From Sinorhizobium kostiense (GTDB lineage: Bacteria; Pseudomonadota; Alphaproteobacteria; Rhizobiales; Rhizobiaceae), in contig NZ_JAGILA010000007.1 of assembly GCF_017874595.1 (NCBI RefSeq), positions 124,001 through 188,000 on the forward strand: a DNA stretch of 64,000 bases, read 5' to 3'. The notes below the pieces were generated by a model. That model saw only the letters and a list, made by a program, of their open reading frames with translations, searched no databases and was not told the DNA's origin. The position numbers were made by a program, and so were the translations under genes. Position 1 is the stretch's first letter, and every line of letters begins with the position of its first letter. Positions 1 to 9,883 of this stretch are shown here, piece by piece.

Positions 1-179
1 TCGATCGTCTGACCCACAGCGAGGTCCTGGAACGGGGCTTGGCCGTCATGGACGTTGCTGCCGTGGCGCTCGCGCGGGAAAATGCCATCCCGATCGTCGT
101 CTTCTCGATCCACGAAAAGGGTGGGTTTGCGGAGATATTGACCGGGGGCGGTCGAGCCACCATCGTGATGGATAATTGA
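1..179 (+). CDS. pyrH: UMP kinase, C-terminal fragment
   Basis: The 3' end of a gene whose start lies before the window. The readable frame begins at base 3 and gives 58 residues ending in IVMDN before TGA at 177-179. The segment includes SIHEKGGFAEILTGGG and then a short beta-strand-like end, as in the C-terminus of bacterial UMP kinases of the amino-acid-kinase fold, which phosphorylate UMP to UDP in the cytoplasm. The next gene is frr, and pyrH-frr is a very common order in alphaproteobacteria, which supports the call. The catalytic N-terminal part is not visible, so the assignment rests on this C-terminal segment and on context. Confidence 0.85.
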   Translation, partial: DRLTHSEVLERGLAVMDVAAVALARENAIPIVVFSIHEKGGFAEILTGGGRATIVMDN

Positions 180-235
180 CAATCCGAGGGGGCCCCCGCG
201 TGGCCGCCCAGGATGAAGAATGGGAGTGTTGAACC

Positions 236-796
236 ATGAGTGAAGGTGTGGATCTGAAGGAACTGAGACGCCGTATGGACGGGGCGATTGCTGCCTTCAA
301 GCACGATATCGCATCGCTGCGTACCGGCCGTGCCTCAGCAAATGTTCTCGATCCGGTAACCGTTGAGGCCTACGGATCGCGGATGCCGCTGAACCAGGTT
401 GCCAACATCACTGTTCCGGAGCCGCGGATGCTCTCGGTATCTGTGTGGGACAAGTCGATGGTCGGTGCCGTGGAGCGGGCGATCAGGGAATCCAATCTCG
501 GCCTCAACCCGATCGTCGACGGGCAGAATCTGCGCATTCCGCTGCCCGAGCTGAACGAGGAGCGGCGCAAGTCGCTGGTCAAGGTCGCGCATGACTACGC
601 CGAGAAAAGCAAGGTGGCCGTGCGCCATGTACGGCGCGACGGCATGGATGACCTGAAAAAAGCCGAAAAGGATGGCGAGATCGGTCAGGACGAGAGCCGC
701 GCTCAGTCCGAGCGGGTGCAAAAGATGACCGATGAAATGATCTCCGAAATCGACCGCTTGCTCGCGGACAAGGAAAAGGAAATCATGCAGGTCTGA
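236..796 (+). CDS. frr: Ribosome recycling factor
   Basis: A 186-residue protein, the normal length for RRF (E. coli 185). RRF enters the ribosomal A site after termination and, with EF-G, splits the post-termination complex. Family landmarks are the early SLRTGRAS segment (about residues 27-34), [28 protein letters not shown] in the middle and the long charged helix at the end ([13 protein letters not shown]) that forms the three-helix stem. ATG at 236 follows a GGGAG ribosome site about 10 bases upstream. The gene lies 56 bp after pyrH and 34 bp before uppS, so it is probably co-transcribed with both. The dxr gene found next to frr in E. coli is absent. Confidence 0.97.
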   Translation: MSEGVDLKELRRRMDGAIAAFKHDIASLRTGRASANVLDPVTVEAYGSRMPLNQVANITVPEPRMLSVSVWDKSMVGAVERAIRESNLGLNPIVDGQNLRIPLPELNEERRKSLVKVAHDYAEKSKVAVRHVRRDGMDDLKKAEKDGEIGQDESRAQSERVQKMTDEMISEIDRLLADKEKEIMQV

Positions 797-830
797 CGCG
801 TCGAAACTGAGTCTCTAGTTCGGACGGCCC

Positions 831-1574
831 ATGGCAGAATTCATCCCCACAAACGTGCCGGCTCACGTCGCTATCATCATGGACGGCAACGGTCGATGGG
901 CGAGCGCGCGTGGACTGCCGCGCACCATGGGTCACCGCAAGGGTGTCGAGGCGGTCCGCGGCGCCGTCAAGACCGCCGCGGAGCTCGGGATTCGCTACCT
1001 GACGCTTTTTGCCTTTTCCTCCGAGAACTGGAGCCGGCCCGAAGATGAGGTCAGTGATCTCATGGGCCTGCTCAAGACCTTCGTGCGGCGGGACCTTGCC
1101 GACCTGCACCGTGAGAACGTTCGCATCCGCGTCATCGGCGACCGCGCGAACCTGACCGGTGATATCCTGCCGCTCCTGCTCGAGGCGGAGGAGACGACGC
1201 GCGCCAATACCGGGATTACGCTGGTGATCGCCTTCAACTATGGCGCGCGGGATGAATTGGCGCGGGCGATGCGCCGCCTCGCGGAAGAGGCGGCGGCGGG
1301 ACGCCTTCGCCCGGAAGATATCACCGCGGAGCGGATCGCCGAGACCATCGACACGGCAGGCATTCCCGATCCGGACCTCATTCTTCGGACGAGCGGCGAG
1401 GAGCGCCTTTCCAATTTTCTGCTCTGGCAAGGGGCCTATTCCGAGTTGCTTTTCATTCCCGAACTTTGGCCGGACTTCACGCGCGAGACCTTCATCGCCG
1501 CGATCGAGAAATATGCCTGCCGAGAGCGCCGCTTCGGCGGCTTGCCGCAACCGTCTTTGGCGGTCGGCTCCTGA
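831..1574 (+). CDS. uppS: Undecaprenyl diphosphate synthase (cis-prenyltransferase)
   Basis: A 247-residue cis-prenyltransferase that condenses eight isopentenyl diphosphates onto farnesyl diphosphate, giving the C55 lipid carrier for peptidoglycan and surface polysaccharides. The substrate-site signature [10 protein letters not shown] (residues 15-24, catalytic Asp18) is intact. So are FAFSSENW, the [15 protein letters not shown] segment and the C-terminal CRERRFGGL. Length is typical for the family. Its TGA overlaps the ATG of cdsA by one base (ATG at 1574), which indicates translational coupling within the frr-uppS-cdsA operon. Confidence 0.97.
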   Translation: MAEFIPTNVPAHVAIIMDGNGRWASARGLPRTMGHRKGVEAVRGAVKTAAELGIRYLTLFAFSSENWSRPEDEVSDLMGLLKTFVRRDLADLHRENVRIRVIGDRANLTGDILPLLLEAEETTRANTGITLVIAFNYGARDELARAMRRLAEEAAAGRLRPEDITAERIAETIDTAGIPDPDLILRTSGEERLSNFLLWQGAYSELLFIPELWPDFTRETFIAAIEKYACRERRFGGLPQPSLAVGS

Positions 1575-2407
1575 TGCAGAGCGAACTGAAACTGCGAATA
1601 GCCTCCGGCCTGGTTCTGGCCGCGATTGCCCTCGGCGCCACCTGGGCGGGCGGTTCTGCTTTCCAGCTTCTGTCCGTCGCAATCGGCTTGCTTGTCTATT
1701 ACGAGTGGTCGACGATCACTCGGCTCGCCGAGCGGGATTTCCAGGGCAATGCGATCGGGTGGGTGTCGCAGGGTATTCTGGCCGTACTCGTGCTCTTCGA
1801 CCACATGCCGCTGACGCTGCCGGTATTTGCCGGCTGCGTGGCAGTCGCCATCTTGTGGGTCGCGATCAGGAAGACAAGTTTTTGGTTGCCCGGCGGGATC
1901 GCCTATGCCGGGCTGACGAGCATATCTCTGGCTGCCGTCCGCGGAGCGGATTACCTCGGCCTCGTCGCGACCCTCTTCGTCTTCGCCGTCGTGTGGGGGA
2001 CGGACATTTTCGCCTATTTTGTCGGCCGGGCGGTCGGCGGGCCGAAGCTCGCCCCGGCGATCTCGCCGGGCAAGACCTGGTCGGGGGCGATAGGCGGCAC
2101 GATCTGTGGCATTCTTGCCGGTACGGCCGTGTTCCTGGCGCATTTTTCGCTCCAGGACTTGCGCATTCCGCTTATTGCCCTGGTCCTCTCCGTTTCAAGC
2201 CAGGTCGGCGACCTTTTCGAGTCCTTTGTCAAACGGCGTTTCGGCGTCAAGGATTCGAGCCGGCTCATTCCGGGCCATGGCGGCGTGATGGACCGTGTCG
2301 ATGGACTGATCTTTGCTTGCGTGGCGGCATTGGTTCTCGTGCTTGGCCAGATTTTGTTTTCCGGTGGCCGGGAGTCTGCATTCGGCGCTTTCCTGCTGGG
2401 GCCTTAG
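1574..2407 (+). CDS. cdsA: Phosphatidate cytidylyltransferase (CDP-diglyceride synthase)
   Basis: A 277-residue polytopic membrane enzyme that makes CDP-diacylglycerol from phosphatidic acid and CTP, the branch point to all phospholipids including the cardiolipin made by the Cls encoded later in this window. The CdsA signature near the C-terminus is present (S-x-VGDLFESFVKRRFGVKD, then DSSRLIPGHGGVMDR-x-DG). Several hydrophobic segments precede it. The frame is open upstream to 1466, inside uppS, but the start at 1574, which overlaps the uppS stop, gives the normal N-terminus (MQSELKLRI). Confidence 0.95.
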   Translation: MQSELKLRIASGLVLAAIALGATWAGGSAFQLLSVAIGLLVYYEWSTITRLAERDFQGNAIGWVSQGILAVLVLFDHMPLTLPVFAGCVAVAILWVAIRKTSFWLPGGIAYAGLTSISLAAVRGADYLGLVATLFVFAVVWGTDIFAYFVGRAVGGPKLAPAISPGKTWSGAIGGTICGILAGTAVFLAHFSLQDLRIPLIALVLSVSSQVGDLFESFVKRRFGVKDSSRLIPGHGGVMDRVDGLIFACVAALVLVLGQILFSGGRESAFGAFLLGP

Positions 2408-2535
2408 GCTGGGCTCAAAGTGTCGTCATCTTGTCCGCGACATAGTTCCTTAATTCCCGGTGGAAATAAGGGTAAGATTGCGCAGCCTTTCGAGCTTGGG
2501 AGCTGCCACCGCAACAGCGGATGCTAGGAATCAAC

Positions 2536-3660
2536 ATGAGCCTTCTGCTTGACAATCTCCAATACACCATACCCACGTTTCTGTTCCTCCTGACCTTGCT
2601 CGTCTTCGTTCACGAGATGGGGCACTATCTGGTCGGCCGCTGGTCCGGCATTCGCGTCGTTGCGTTCTCCGTCGGTTTCGGTCCCGAGCTCTTCGGCTGG
2701 ACGGATCGCCACGGAACCCGATGGAAATTCTGCGTCATTCCGCTGGGCGGCTACGTGAAATTCTTCGGCGACGATGACGCAGCAAGCTCTCCAAACTTCG
2801 AAAAATTGGAAAGGATCGCACCGGACCAGCGCGCCCGGACCTTCCTTGGCACCAAGCTTTGGAAGAGGGCGGCGACGGTTGCCGCCGGGCCGATCGCCAA
2901 CTTTCTGCTGGCGATCGCGATTTTCGCCGTGCTCTTCTCCATCTATGGCCGCGCCGTGGCGGATCCGGTCGTTGCCTTCGTCGCGCCCGGCAGTGCGGCC
3001 GAAGAGGCCGGGATTAAGCCGGGCGACAGGCTGGTCTCCATCGACGGAACGCCGGTTTCGACCTTCGACGACGTACGTCGGTATGTCAGCGTTCGTCCGG
3101 AGCTGCCGATCAATGTCCGTATAGACCGCGATGGCGCCACGATGGACCTGCAGATGGTGCCGCAGCGCACCGAAACCGTAGATCCCCTCGGCAACAAGGT
3201 CGAGGAGGGAAAGATCGGCATCGGGACGGACCAGCAGGCGGGCAATTTCCGCGTCGAGCGTTACGGCCCGCTGGAGGCTGTCGGGCAGGGGGCGTTGCAG
3301 AGCTGGCGAATCGTGACCGGAACATTCGATTATCTGTCGAATCTCATAGTCGGCCGCATGAATGCAGATCAGTTGGGCGGCCCGATTCGGATCGCGCAAA
3401 TGTCCGGGCAGATGGCGAAGCTCGGCATTGCCGAAGTGCTGAATTTTGCTGCCGTGCTGTCAGTGTCGATAGGATTGCTTAACCTCATGCCGGTGCCGGT
3501 CCTTGATGGCGGTCACCTCATGTTCTATGCGGTCGAGGCACTGCGCGGGAAGCCTGTCGGTCCCGCCGCACAAGAGCTGGCATTTCGCATCGGCTTCGCA
3601 ATGGTCCTGATGCTGACTTTCTTTGCCGCCTGGAACGACATCAATTGGCTCTTCGGATAG
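2536..3660 (+). CDS. rseP: RseP-type site-2 zinc metalloprotease with PDZ domain
   Basis: An inner-membrane protease of the S2P family, which cuts transmembrane anchors such as anti-sigma factors and leftover signal peptides. The zinc motif HEMGH (H26, E27, H30 from this start) lies in the first transmembrane helix. A PDZ domain follows in the middle (AEEAGIKPGDRLVSIDGTPV), and the second active-site motif NLMPVPVLDGGH lies near the end, followed by a last membrane helix. ATG 2536 has AGGA six bases upstream. An in-frame ATG at 2521 would add five residues but lacks a good ribosome site. The cdsA-rseP-bamA order is conserved in proteobacteria. No rseA-like substrate gene is present in the window. 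Confidence 0.94.
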   Translation: MSLLLDNLQYTIPTFLFLLTLLVFVHEMGHYLVGRWSGIRVVAFSVGFGPELFGWTDRHGTRWKFCVIPLGGYVKFFGDDDAASSPNFEKLERIAPDQRARTFLGTKLWKRAATVAAGPIANFLLAIAIFAVLFSIYGRAVADPVVAFVAPGSAAEEAGIKPGDRLVSIDGTPVSTFDDVRRYVSVRPELPINVRIDRDGATMDLQMVPQRTETVDPLGNKVEEGKIGIGTDQQAGNFRVERYGPLEAVGQGALQSWRIVTGTFDYLSNLIVGRMNADQLGGPIRIAQMSGQMAKLGIAEVLNFAAVLSVSIGLLNLMPVPVLDGGHLMFYAVEALRGKPVGPAAQELAFRIGFAMVLMLTFFAAWNDINWLFG

Positions 3661-3910
3661 CGCGGGCGGCCACTGAGAAGTTAATGTCGGTGCCAGTGAA
3701 CAGTGTGAATCTTTGATTGCGGGTGCTTGTTTCGCAACGATTTGTTTACGATAACGCTACGCCGTAGTGGCTGTTAAGCCACGGTTCGAATTGAAGTAAA
3801 CAGAAATTAACGAGCCGGCTTGCTTGTATGGGAAAAGCCGGTAAAACGGCAACCGTGACCGGAGTCGGTACGAAACTGCCGCGGACGTTGGAAAAAGGTA
3901 AGAATTGACA

Positions 3911-6244
3911 ATGAAATCTGGTTCGAGGTTTTTGAACGCGGTGTCGGCGTTTGCACTGTCGGCAAGCATGGTTGCGACAGGAACCGGTGTCGGACTGGTG
4001 GTTGGTCCGTCGGTTGCTTACGCTGCGGTCATCAATCGCGTCGAGGTGCGGGGCGCAACGCGCGTCAGCCCAGAGACGGTGCGGGCGAACATCACGATCG
4101 TCCCGGGCAAGAGCTTCAGCAATGCCGATATCGATGCATCGGTGAAGCGCCTCTATGCAACCGGCTATTTCTCCGATGTCAGCATCAGCGTCTCGGGTGG
4201 AACGCTCGTCGTCAATGTCAGCGAAAACCAGCTCGTGAATCAGGTTGTCTTCAACGGTAACCGCAAGATCAAGGACGACAAGCTGCAGGCGGTCGTCCGT
4301 ACCCAGCCGCTTGGTCCCTACAGCGAAGCGACCGTTGAGAGCGACATTCAGGCCATCAAGGATGCCTATGCTGCGATTGGCCGGAGCGACGTCACGGTGA
4401 CCACGCAGGTCGTCCCGATCGCTGAGGGGCGTGTCAATCTTGCATTCGTCATCAATGAGGGCGAGCGCACGAAGATCACTCAGATCAATTTCGTCGGCAA
4501 CGAAGTCTATAGCGACGGCCGCCTGCAGTCGGTGATTGCGACGAAGGAATCCGGCATCTTCTCGTTCCTGACGCGCAAGGACGTCTACAATCCGGACAAG
4601 CTGCGCGCGGATGAAGAGCTGCTGCGTCAATTCTATTATAACCGGGGCTACGCCGACTTCCGCGTGATCTCGTCCGAGGCGACGCTCAACGAGGCGACCA
4701 ACGAATACACGGTGACGATCACCGTCGAGGAAGGGCCGCGCTATACCTTCGGTGCAATCAACGTCGAATCGACCGTTGAGGGTATCAATGCCGAGGAACT
4801 GAGAGGACTGGTCCAGTCCCGTGAGGGTTCGGTCTACAAGGCCAAGGACATTCAGGACACGATGAGCGAGATTTCGAAGCGGGTCGCTTCGGCCGGTTAT
4901 CCGTTTGCGCGCGTGACGCCGCGCGGCAACCGCGATCTCGCCACTCATACGATCGCGGTCGACTATCTCGTCGACCAGGGCGAGCGCGCCTATGTCGAGC
5001 GCATCGACATTCGCGGCAACACCCGCACGCGCGATTACGTCATTCGTCGCGAGTTCGACATGGGCGAGGGCGATGCCTTCAATCAGGAGATGATTGCGCG
5101 CGCCAAGCGCCGGCTTGAGGCGCTGGGCTATTTCTCGAGCGTGAACATCTCGACGGCGCCCGGCAGCGCGCCGGACCGCGTGATCGTTCTCGTCGACGTT
5201 CAGGATCAGTCTACGGGCTCCTTCGGTATCGGTGCGGGTTACTCGGCAGGCAGCGGCGGCGGATTCCTCGTCGAAGCCTCGATCGAGGAAAAGAATTTCC
5301 TTGGTCGCGGTCAGTACATCCGCCTTGCCGCCGGCAAGGGTGAAGACAGCAAGACCTATAACATCTCGTTCACCGAGCCTTATTTCCTCGGCTACCGCCT
5401 GGCGGCCGGATTCGATGTGTTCAAGAACGAACACGATTTCGACGACGATCACTACAGCTACAACGACCAGGGCTTCAGTTTGCGCGTGACCGCGCCGATC
5501 ACCGAAAGCCTGTCGACGACGCTGCGCTACAACTACACGGAACTGGAATATTTCGGCGACCGGGACGAACTGTCTTCGGCTTATGACCGCGTCATCGATG
5601 ACAGCCCGTGGACGCGTTCGTCGGTATCCCACTCGTTCACCTACAATACGCTCGACGACGCCCAGCTCCCGCACGAGGGTATCCTCGCCTCGGTTACGCA
5701 GGAATACGCCGGACTTGGTGGCACGTCCGACTTCTACAAGATCACCGGCAAGGCCAAGTGGTACTACACGGTCAATGACGAGGCGGACATCATCACTTCG
5801 CTCGCCGGTAGTGCGGGTCATCTGGTGAAGACGTCAGGCTCGATGGAGGTCTTCGACCAGTTCCAGTTGGGCAGCAATGATATTCGTGGTTTCGAGCGCA
5901 ACGGCATCGGCCCGCGGGCCAACAACGGCGATGCGCTCGGCGGCACGACTTACTTCACGGCGTCGGCCGAGGCGTCGTTCCCGCTGCCGGGAATTCCGCG
6001 TGACAGTGGCTTCCGCGGCGCCTTCTTCGTCGATGCGGGCACGCTCTACGGCAATGATGTGGAGCTGACCGGGGCCGGCGAATTCGCCCGCGGCACCGAT
6101 GCCTCTCTGCGTGCCTCCGTCGGCGTCAGCCTGATCTGGGCATCGCCGTTCGGGCCGCTGCGTGTCGACTACGCCGTGCCGGTTGCCAAGGAAGAGTTCG
6201 ACAAGGTCCAGAACTTCAAGTTCGGTATCAACTCATCCTTCTGA
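3911..6244 (+). CDS. bamA: Outer membrane protein assembly factor BamA
   Basis: A 777-residue Omp85-family protein, the central barrel of the BAM complex that folds beta-barrel proteins into the outer membrane. A signal peptide (MKSGSRFLNAVSAFALSAS and on to a probable cut after AYA) precedes repeated POTRA-type segments (for example INRVEVRGATRVSPETV and ITQINFVGNEVYSDGRL). The C-terminal barrel includes GSNDIRGFERNGIGPR, and the last residue is Phe, the usual outer-membrane insertion signal. ATG 3911 gives the standard N-terminus; an upstream TTG at 3905 is unlikely. In enterobacteria skp follows bamA; here a ~400-bp spacer with a repeat lies between bamA and lpxD. Confidence 0.97.
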   Translation: MKSGSRFLNAVSAFALSASMVATGTGVGLVVGPSVAYAAVINRVEVRGATRVSPETVRANITIVPGKSFSNADIDASVKRLYATGYFSDVSISVSGGTLVVNVSENQLVNQVVFNGNRKIKDDKLQAVVRTQPLGPYSEATVESDIQAIKDAYAAIGRSDVTVTTQVVPIAEGRVNLAFVINEGERTKITQINFVGNEVYSDGRLQSVIATKESGIFSFLTRKDVYNPDKLRADEELLRQFYYNRGYADFRVISSEATLNEATNEYTVTITVEEGPRYTFGAINVESTVEGINAEELRGLVQSREGSVYKAKDIQDTMSEISKRVASAGYPFARVTPRGNRDLATHTIAVDYLVDQGERAYVERIDIRGNTRTRDYVIRREFDMGEGDAFNQEMIARAKRRLEALGYFSSVNISTAPGSAPDRVIVLVDVQDQSTGSFGIGAGYSAGSGGGFLVEASIEEKNFLGRGQYIRLAAGKGEDSKTYNISFTEPYFLGYRLAAGFDVFKNEHDFDDDHYSYNDQGFSLRVTAPITESLSTTLRYNYTELEYFGDRDELSSAYDRVIDDSPWTRSSVSHSFTYNTLDDAQLPHEGILASVTQEYAGLGGTSDFYKITGKAKWYYTVNDEADIITSLAGSAGHLVKTSGSMEVFDQFQLGSNDIRGFERNGIGPRANNGDALGGTTYFTASAEASFPLPGIPRDSGFRGAFFVDAGTLYGNDVELTGAGEFARGTDASLRASVGVSLIWASPFGPLRVDYAVPVAKEEFDKVQNFKFGINSSF

Positions 6245-6491
6245 TGGGTGCAGTCCGGAACCGCCGGAAGATTGTTCTGGGGGTGGCCAGGATCGGACCT
6301 AAAGTCCATCCATTCTGTTCCTGTCCATGGGATTGGATGGAAAAAAACAAACGCAAGGCAAGACCCGGAGGTCTTGCCGAGCTTTGTTTTCGGTGGCCCT
6401 GGACCCGGAATCCGAAAGGGGCGGCGGTTTTCACGCCTTGACCGCGTTGGTATGTCTTGAAAAGGTTCGGTCATTTCCTGCATCTTGCCTC
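6245..6491. other. bamA-lpxD spacer, left part
   Basis: No convincing gene is seen. The short open frames here have no family resemblance. The region carries a probable hairpin at 6357-6378 (listed separately). A skp gene, expected here by analogy with enterobacteria, is absent. Confidence 0.6.
6357..6390 (+). terminator. Possible terminator downstream of bamA
   Basis: A 9-bp perfect stem, GGCAAGACC (6357-6365) with GGTCTTGCC (6370-6378) and a CGGA tetraloop, is followed after a few bases by a T-rich run (6383-6390, tttgtttt). The interval before the T-rich run makes it weaker than a classic intrinsic terminator. It would separate bamA from the lpx genes. Confidence 0.5.
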
Positions 6492-6598
6492 CTACAGCGC
6501 CGAGCGCCTTATCAGACGCGCGATGGTCGCTGTGGAAGTCGGAATGCTGCATGTCTTTGTCGTTAAATCGGGTTCGATTTAAACGAGACATAAGTAGC
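6492..6598 (+). repeat. RIME-like two-palindrome repeat, copy 1
   Basis: About 107 bp. The first palindrome runs from ctacagcgcc to ggtcgctgt with a gcgcctt...agacgcgcg core, and the second from gctgcatgtctttg to gagacata around ttaaatcgggttcgattta. The same unit recurs many times in the window in both orientations. Length and two-palindrome structure fit my recollection of the rhizobial intergenic mosaic element (RIME). Confidence 0.85.
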
Positions 6599-6650
6599 CA
6601 GACAGGATATCTGCCACGCAGAATGGATAAATCTCATGGGTCCTGACCCT

Positions 6651-7715
6651 ATGGAACAGAATTGGTTCTTTCCGCCCCATGAGGGGATCCGCCTGGGAGA
6701 CCTCGCGGATCGGATCGGGGCGCAACTCTCGGACGCGGCTGCGGCCGACCAAGTGATCCGTGCGGCGGCGCCGGTTTACCGCGCCAAGCCCGGCGACGTT
6801 TGCTATATGCTGTCGCGAAAGAGTAGGGAGGAGTTGCAAAGCTGTCGCGCCTCCGCGATCATTTGCGACCAGGCGGTCTCCTCGATCGTGCCACCGCATA
6901 TCCCCGTTCTCCTGACGCCGAAGCCGCACACGGCGTTTGCACTTGCTGGCGCCCTGCTGCACGGCGAGGCGATGCGTCCGTCCCACAATACGAGCGAGCG
7001 CGGCATTGCCGTCGGGGCTTTCGTCGATCCGACAGCCCGTCTCGAGGCGGGTGTGGACGTGGAGCCGACGGCCGTAATTGGTGCCGGTGCCGAGATCGGC
7101 AGCGGGACGAGGATCGCGGCCGGTGCCGTCATCGGGCCGTATGTCCGGATCGGTCGCGATTGCACGATTTCAGCAGGGACGAGCATCCTTTGCGCGCTGA
7201 TCGGCAACAACGTCATTATTCATCCGGGTGCGCGCATCGGCCAGGACGGTTTCGGTTATGCACCGGGACCGAAGGGCGGAATGATCAAGATCGTCCAGGT
7301 CGGGCGCGTGATCATTCAGGATCATGTCGAGATCGGCGCGAACACGACGATTGATCGAGGCACCATGGACGACACGGTGATCGGCGAGGGCACGAAAATC
7401 GACAACCTCGTTCAGATCGGCCACAACGTCCGCATTGGCCGCTATTGCGGTATCGTCAGCCAGGTCGGCATCGCCGGCAGCGCGCGGATAGGTGATGGCG
7501 TGATGATCGGCGGCAATACCGGGGTCAATGGGCATATCAGCATTGGAGACGGGGTGCAGATCGCAGCGATGAGCGGAGTGGCGAGCGACGTGCCGGCTGG
7601 AGAGCGCTACGGCGGAATTCCAGCCCGTCCTATGCGGGATTTCCTGCGCGACATCGCCGAGATGGCGATGCGGGCAAGTGAAAGGCAGAAGAAGAAGGGT
7701 GGCAGGGATGAGTGA
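6651..7715 (+). CDS. lpxD: UDP-3-O-acylglucosamine N-acyltransferase
   Basis: The third enzyme of lipid A synthesis, which adds the N-linked hydroxyacyl chain to UDP-3-O-acyl-glucosamine from acyl-ACP. The 354-residue protein has an N-terminal uridine-binding domain and then a left-handed beta-helix of hexapeptide repeats (runs such as [20 protein letters not shown] and [20 protein letters not shown]), with [17 protein letters not shown] in the catalytic region. Start 6651 gives the usual rhizobial N-terminus MEQNWFF; ATG 6636 is possible but neither has a strong ribosome site. The last 8 bases overlap fabZ, so lpxD-fabZ-lpxA are coupled. Confidence 0.95.
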   Translation: MEQNWFFPPHEGIRLGDLADRIGAQLSDAAAADQVIRAAAPVYRAKPGDVCYMLSRKSREELQSCRASAIICDQAVSSIVPPHIPVLLTPKPHTAFALAGALLHGEAMRPSHNTSERGIAVGAFVDPTARLEAGVDVEPTAVIGAGAEIGSGTRIAAGAVIGPYVRIGRDCTISAGTSILCALIGNNVIIHPGARIGQDGFGYAPGPKGGMIKIVQVGRVIIQDHVEIGANTTIDRGTMDDTVIGEGTKIDNLVQIGHNVRIGRYCGIVSQVGIAGSARIGDGVMIGGNTGVNGHISIGDGVQIAAMSGVASDVPAGERYGGIPARPMRDFLRDIAEMAMRASERQKKKGGRDE

Positions 7716-8172
7716 GGCTGCGACGGTCCTCGGTACGGCGGATATTCAGGAAATATTGAAACTTCTTCCCCACCGCTATCCCTTCCTGCTCGTCGACCGA
7801 ATCATCGAAATCGACGAGGACAACTCAGCAGTCGGCATCAAGAATGTGACGGCGAACGAACCTCACTTCACCGGGCACTTCCCGGAAAAGCCGATCATGC
7901 CGGGCGTTCTGTTGATCGAAGGCATGGCCCAGACTGCGGGCGCGATCTGCGCGCGAAAGTCCGGGATCGGCAGCAATCTCGTCTACTTCATGACGATCGA
8001 CAATGCGCGCTTCCGCAAGCCGGTGGTGCCCGGTAACCGGGTGGAGTTCCATGTCACCAAGCAGAAGCAGCGGGGCAATATCTGGAAATTTCATTGTGAC
8101 GCAAAAGTTGACGGGCAACTCGTCGCGGAAGCTGATATCGGCGCGATGATAGTCAGCAAGGAAGACGCCTGA
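7708..8172 (+). CDS. fabZ: 3-hydroxyacyl-[acyl-carrier-protein] dehydratase
   Basis: A 154-residue hotdog-fold dehydratase that removes water from 3-hydroxyacyl-ACP in fatty acid elongation. It competes with LpxA/LpxD for the same hydroxyacyl-ACP pool, which explains its place inside the lpx cluster. Catalytic landmarks are [14 protein letters not shown] (His in the PHRYP motif) and [23 protein letters not shown] (the catalytic Glu). ATG 7708 lies inside the end of lpxD, just behind GGCAGGG; the frame is open further upstream without a better start. lpxA begins 3 bases after the stop. Confidence 0.96.
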   Translation: MSEAATVLGTADIQEILKLLPHRYPFLLVDRIIEIDEDNSAVGIKNVTANEPHFTGHFPEKPIMPGVLLIEGMAQTAGAICARKSGIGSNLVYFMTIDNARFRKPVVPGNRVEFHVTKQKQRGNIWKFHCDAKVDGQLVAEADIGAMIVSKEDA

Positions 8173-8174
8173 AA

Positions 8175-8987
8175 ATGATTGCATCAACTGCGAAGATCCA
8201 CCCCTCGTCGGTTGTCGAGGACGGCGCGGTCATCGGCGAGAACGTGAAGATCGGCCCGTTTTGCCACATCGGGCCGAATGCCGTTCTGGGAAACGACATC
8301 GAGCTCATGAGTCACGTCGTCGTCATGGGACGCACGACGATCGGCAAGGGGACGAAGATCTTTCCGGGTGCTGTCATTGGAGGCGATTCGCAGAGCGTGC
8401 ATCACAGCGCTCGGGACACGACGCTTGTCGTCGGTGAGAACTGCACGATCCGCGAAGGCGTAACGATGAATACCGGCACCGTCGAACACGGCGGCACGAC
8501 GATCGTCGGTAACAACAACCTTTTCCTCGCCTATTCGCACGTCGCGCATGATTGCCGACTCGGCAACAACATCATCCTGTCGAACAACGTCATGCTTGCC
8601 GGACATGTGACGGTTGAGGACCGCGCCATTCTCGGCGGCGGCTCGGCGGTTCATCAGTTCACCCGTGTCGGCAAGCAGGCCTTCGTCGGCGGGCTGTCGG
8701 CAGTGAGCTACGATGTCATTCCATACGGTATGCTGAACGGCAATCCGGGCGTCCTGAGCGGCCTCAATGTCGTCGGCATGACGCGCGCCGGCATCGATCG
8801 CCAGAAGATCCACGAGGTTCGGCGCTGCTACAAGCAGATTTTCGAGGGGCCGGAATCCATCCGAGCCAACGCCGCGGCGATTCGCGCAGACTATCTCGAT
8901 TGTCCGCCCGCCCTCGAGATCCTCGACTTCATCGCCGCCGAGAGCGACCGCGCGCTGTCGTCGCCCAATCGCAGCAACAAGGGGTGA
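8175..8987 (+). CDS. lpxA: UDP-N-acetylglucosamine O-acyltransferase
   Basis: The first enzyme of lipid A synthesis, transferring a 3-hydroxyacyl chain from ACP to UDP-GlcNAc. The 270-residue protein is a left-handed beta-helix of hexapeptides ([36 protein letters not shown]). It holds the catalytic His region [17 protein letters not shown] and a typical helical C-terminal domain ([18 protein letters not shown]). Length is normal. Its stop (8985-8987) overlaps or abuts the candidate GTG starts of lpxI, which implies coupling. Confidence 0.96.
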   Translation: MIASTAKIHPSSVVEDGAVIGENVKIGPFCHIGPNAVLGNDIELMSHVVVMGRTTIGKGTKIFPGAVIGGDSQSVHHSARDTTLVVGENCTIREGVTMNTGTVEHGGTTIVGNNNLFLAYSHVAHDCRLGNNIILSNNVMLAGHVTVEDRAILGGGSAVHQFTRVGKQAFVGGLSAVSYDVIPYGMLNGNPGVLSGLNVVGMTRAGIDRQKIHEVRRCYKQIFEGPESIRANAAAIRADYLDCPPALEILDFIAAESDRALSSPNRSNKG

Positions 8988-8992
8988 CGGTG

Positions 8993-9883
8993 GTGAACGC
9001 TTACGGCCTGCCGCAAAGAAAGGGCAGGCTCGCCATCATCGCCGGCGCGGGGGCGCTTCCGCATCACGTCGCCGAAGCAGCGCGCAGGCAGGGAGAGGAT
9101 CCCTTTATCATCGCGCTGTCGCGGGAGGCGGATGCCGAATGGACCGGGTTTGACCACTCGATCCTGGCGATTGGCGATTTCGCCGCTATCAGCCGAACCT
9201 TTGCGACGGAAGGCATAGATCGGGTCGTCCTTTCCGGATCCGTTCGGCGGCGCCCGGAATGGCGCGACATTCGACCGACGCTGAAGACGTTGGTGAAGGT
9301 GCCAAGCGTGATCAGAACCCTGGTTTCGGGCGGCGACGATGCGGTGCTTCGAATGGCGATCGCGCTCATCGAAGCAAGCGGCGCCCACGTCATCGGTGCC
9401 CATGACGTCGTGCCGGACTTGCTTGCGGATGCGGGACCGATCGGCATACACGCTCCTGCGGCTGAGGATCGGCGGGATATAGCGGCGGGAATAGCCGCCG
9501 CCGACGCCTTGGGCGCGCTCGACGTCGGCCAGGGCGCTGTTGCGGTGGGAGGCCGGGTGGTGGCGCTTGAAGGAGCGGAGGGGACCGATGCCATGCTGGC
9601 GCGGGTCGCCGCTCTCAAGGCCGACGGCCGCGTCTCGACGCGCCGTCGCGGTGTCCTCGTAAAGCTCTGCAAGCCGCAGCAGGACGAGCGCGCCGATCTG
9701 CCCTCGATCGGACCCTCAACGGTCGCGGGCGCCGAGGCGGCAGGCTTGGCGGGTATCGCCGTCGAAGCGGGTCGTGCCCTCGTCCTGGAGCGGTCGGAGG
9801 TCGTCGAAGCTGCCAACCGTTGCGGTCTTTTCATAATCGGCATCGAGCGCGATCCTACTGCATGTCTCCTTAATTCGACCTAG
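8993..9883 (+). CDS. lpxI: UDP-2,3-diacylglucosamine pyrophosphatase LpxI
   Basis: LpxI hydrolyses UDP-2,3-diacylglucosamine to lipid X and UMP, and replaces LpxH in alphaproteobacteria. The family (formerly DUF1009) is recognised by the N-terminal KGRLAIIAGAGALPHHVAE and the C-terminal catalytic domain containing GRVVALEGAEGTDAML and RRGVLVKLCKPQQDERADLP. The start is uncertain: GTG codons at 8984, 8990 and 8993 all lie behind AAGGGG; 8993 gives the most usual N-terminus and 296 residues. The last eight residues (TACLLNST) and the stop are encoded inside a RIME-like repeat that begins near 9855, so the natural C-terminus has been replaced. Position between lpxA and lpxB supports the function. 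Confidence 0.92.
   Translation: MNAYGLPQRKGRLAIIAGAGALPHHVAEAARRQGEDPFIIALSREADAEWTGFDHSILAIGDFAAISRTFATEGIDRVVLSGSVRRRPEWRDIRPTLKTLVKVPSVIRTLVSGGDDAVLRMAIALIEASGAHVIGAHDVVPDLLADAGPIGIHAPAAEDRRDIAAGIAAADALGALDVGQGAVAVGGRVVALEGAEGTDAMLARVAALKADGRVSTRRRGVLVKLCKPQQDERADLPSIGPSTVAGAEAAGLAGIAVEAGRALVLERSEVVEAANRCGLFIIGIERDPTACLLNST

Noticed and set aside
3746..5821. A 691-codon minus-strand open frame opposite bamA
   Set aside because: Antisense shadow of a clear bamA gene in GC-rich DNA. It has no domain similarity.
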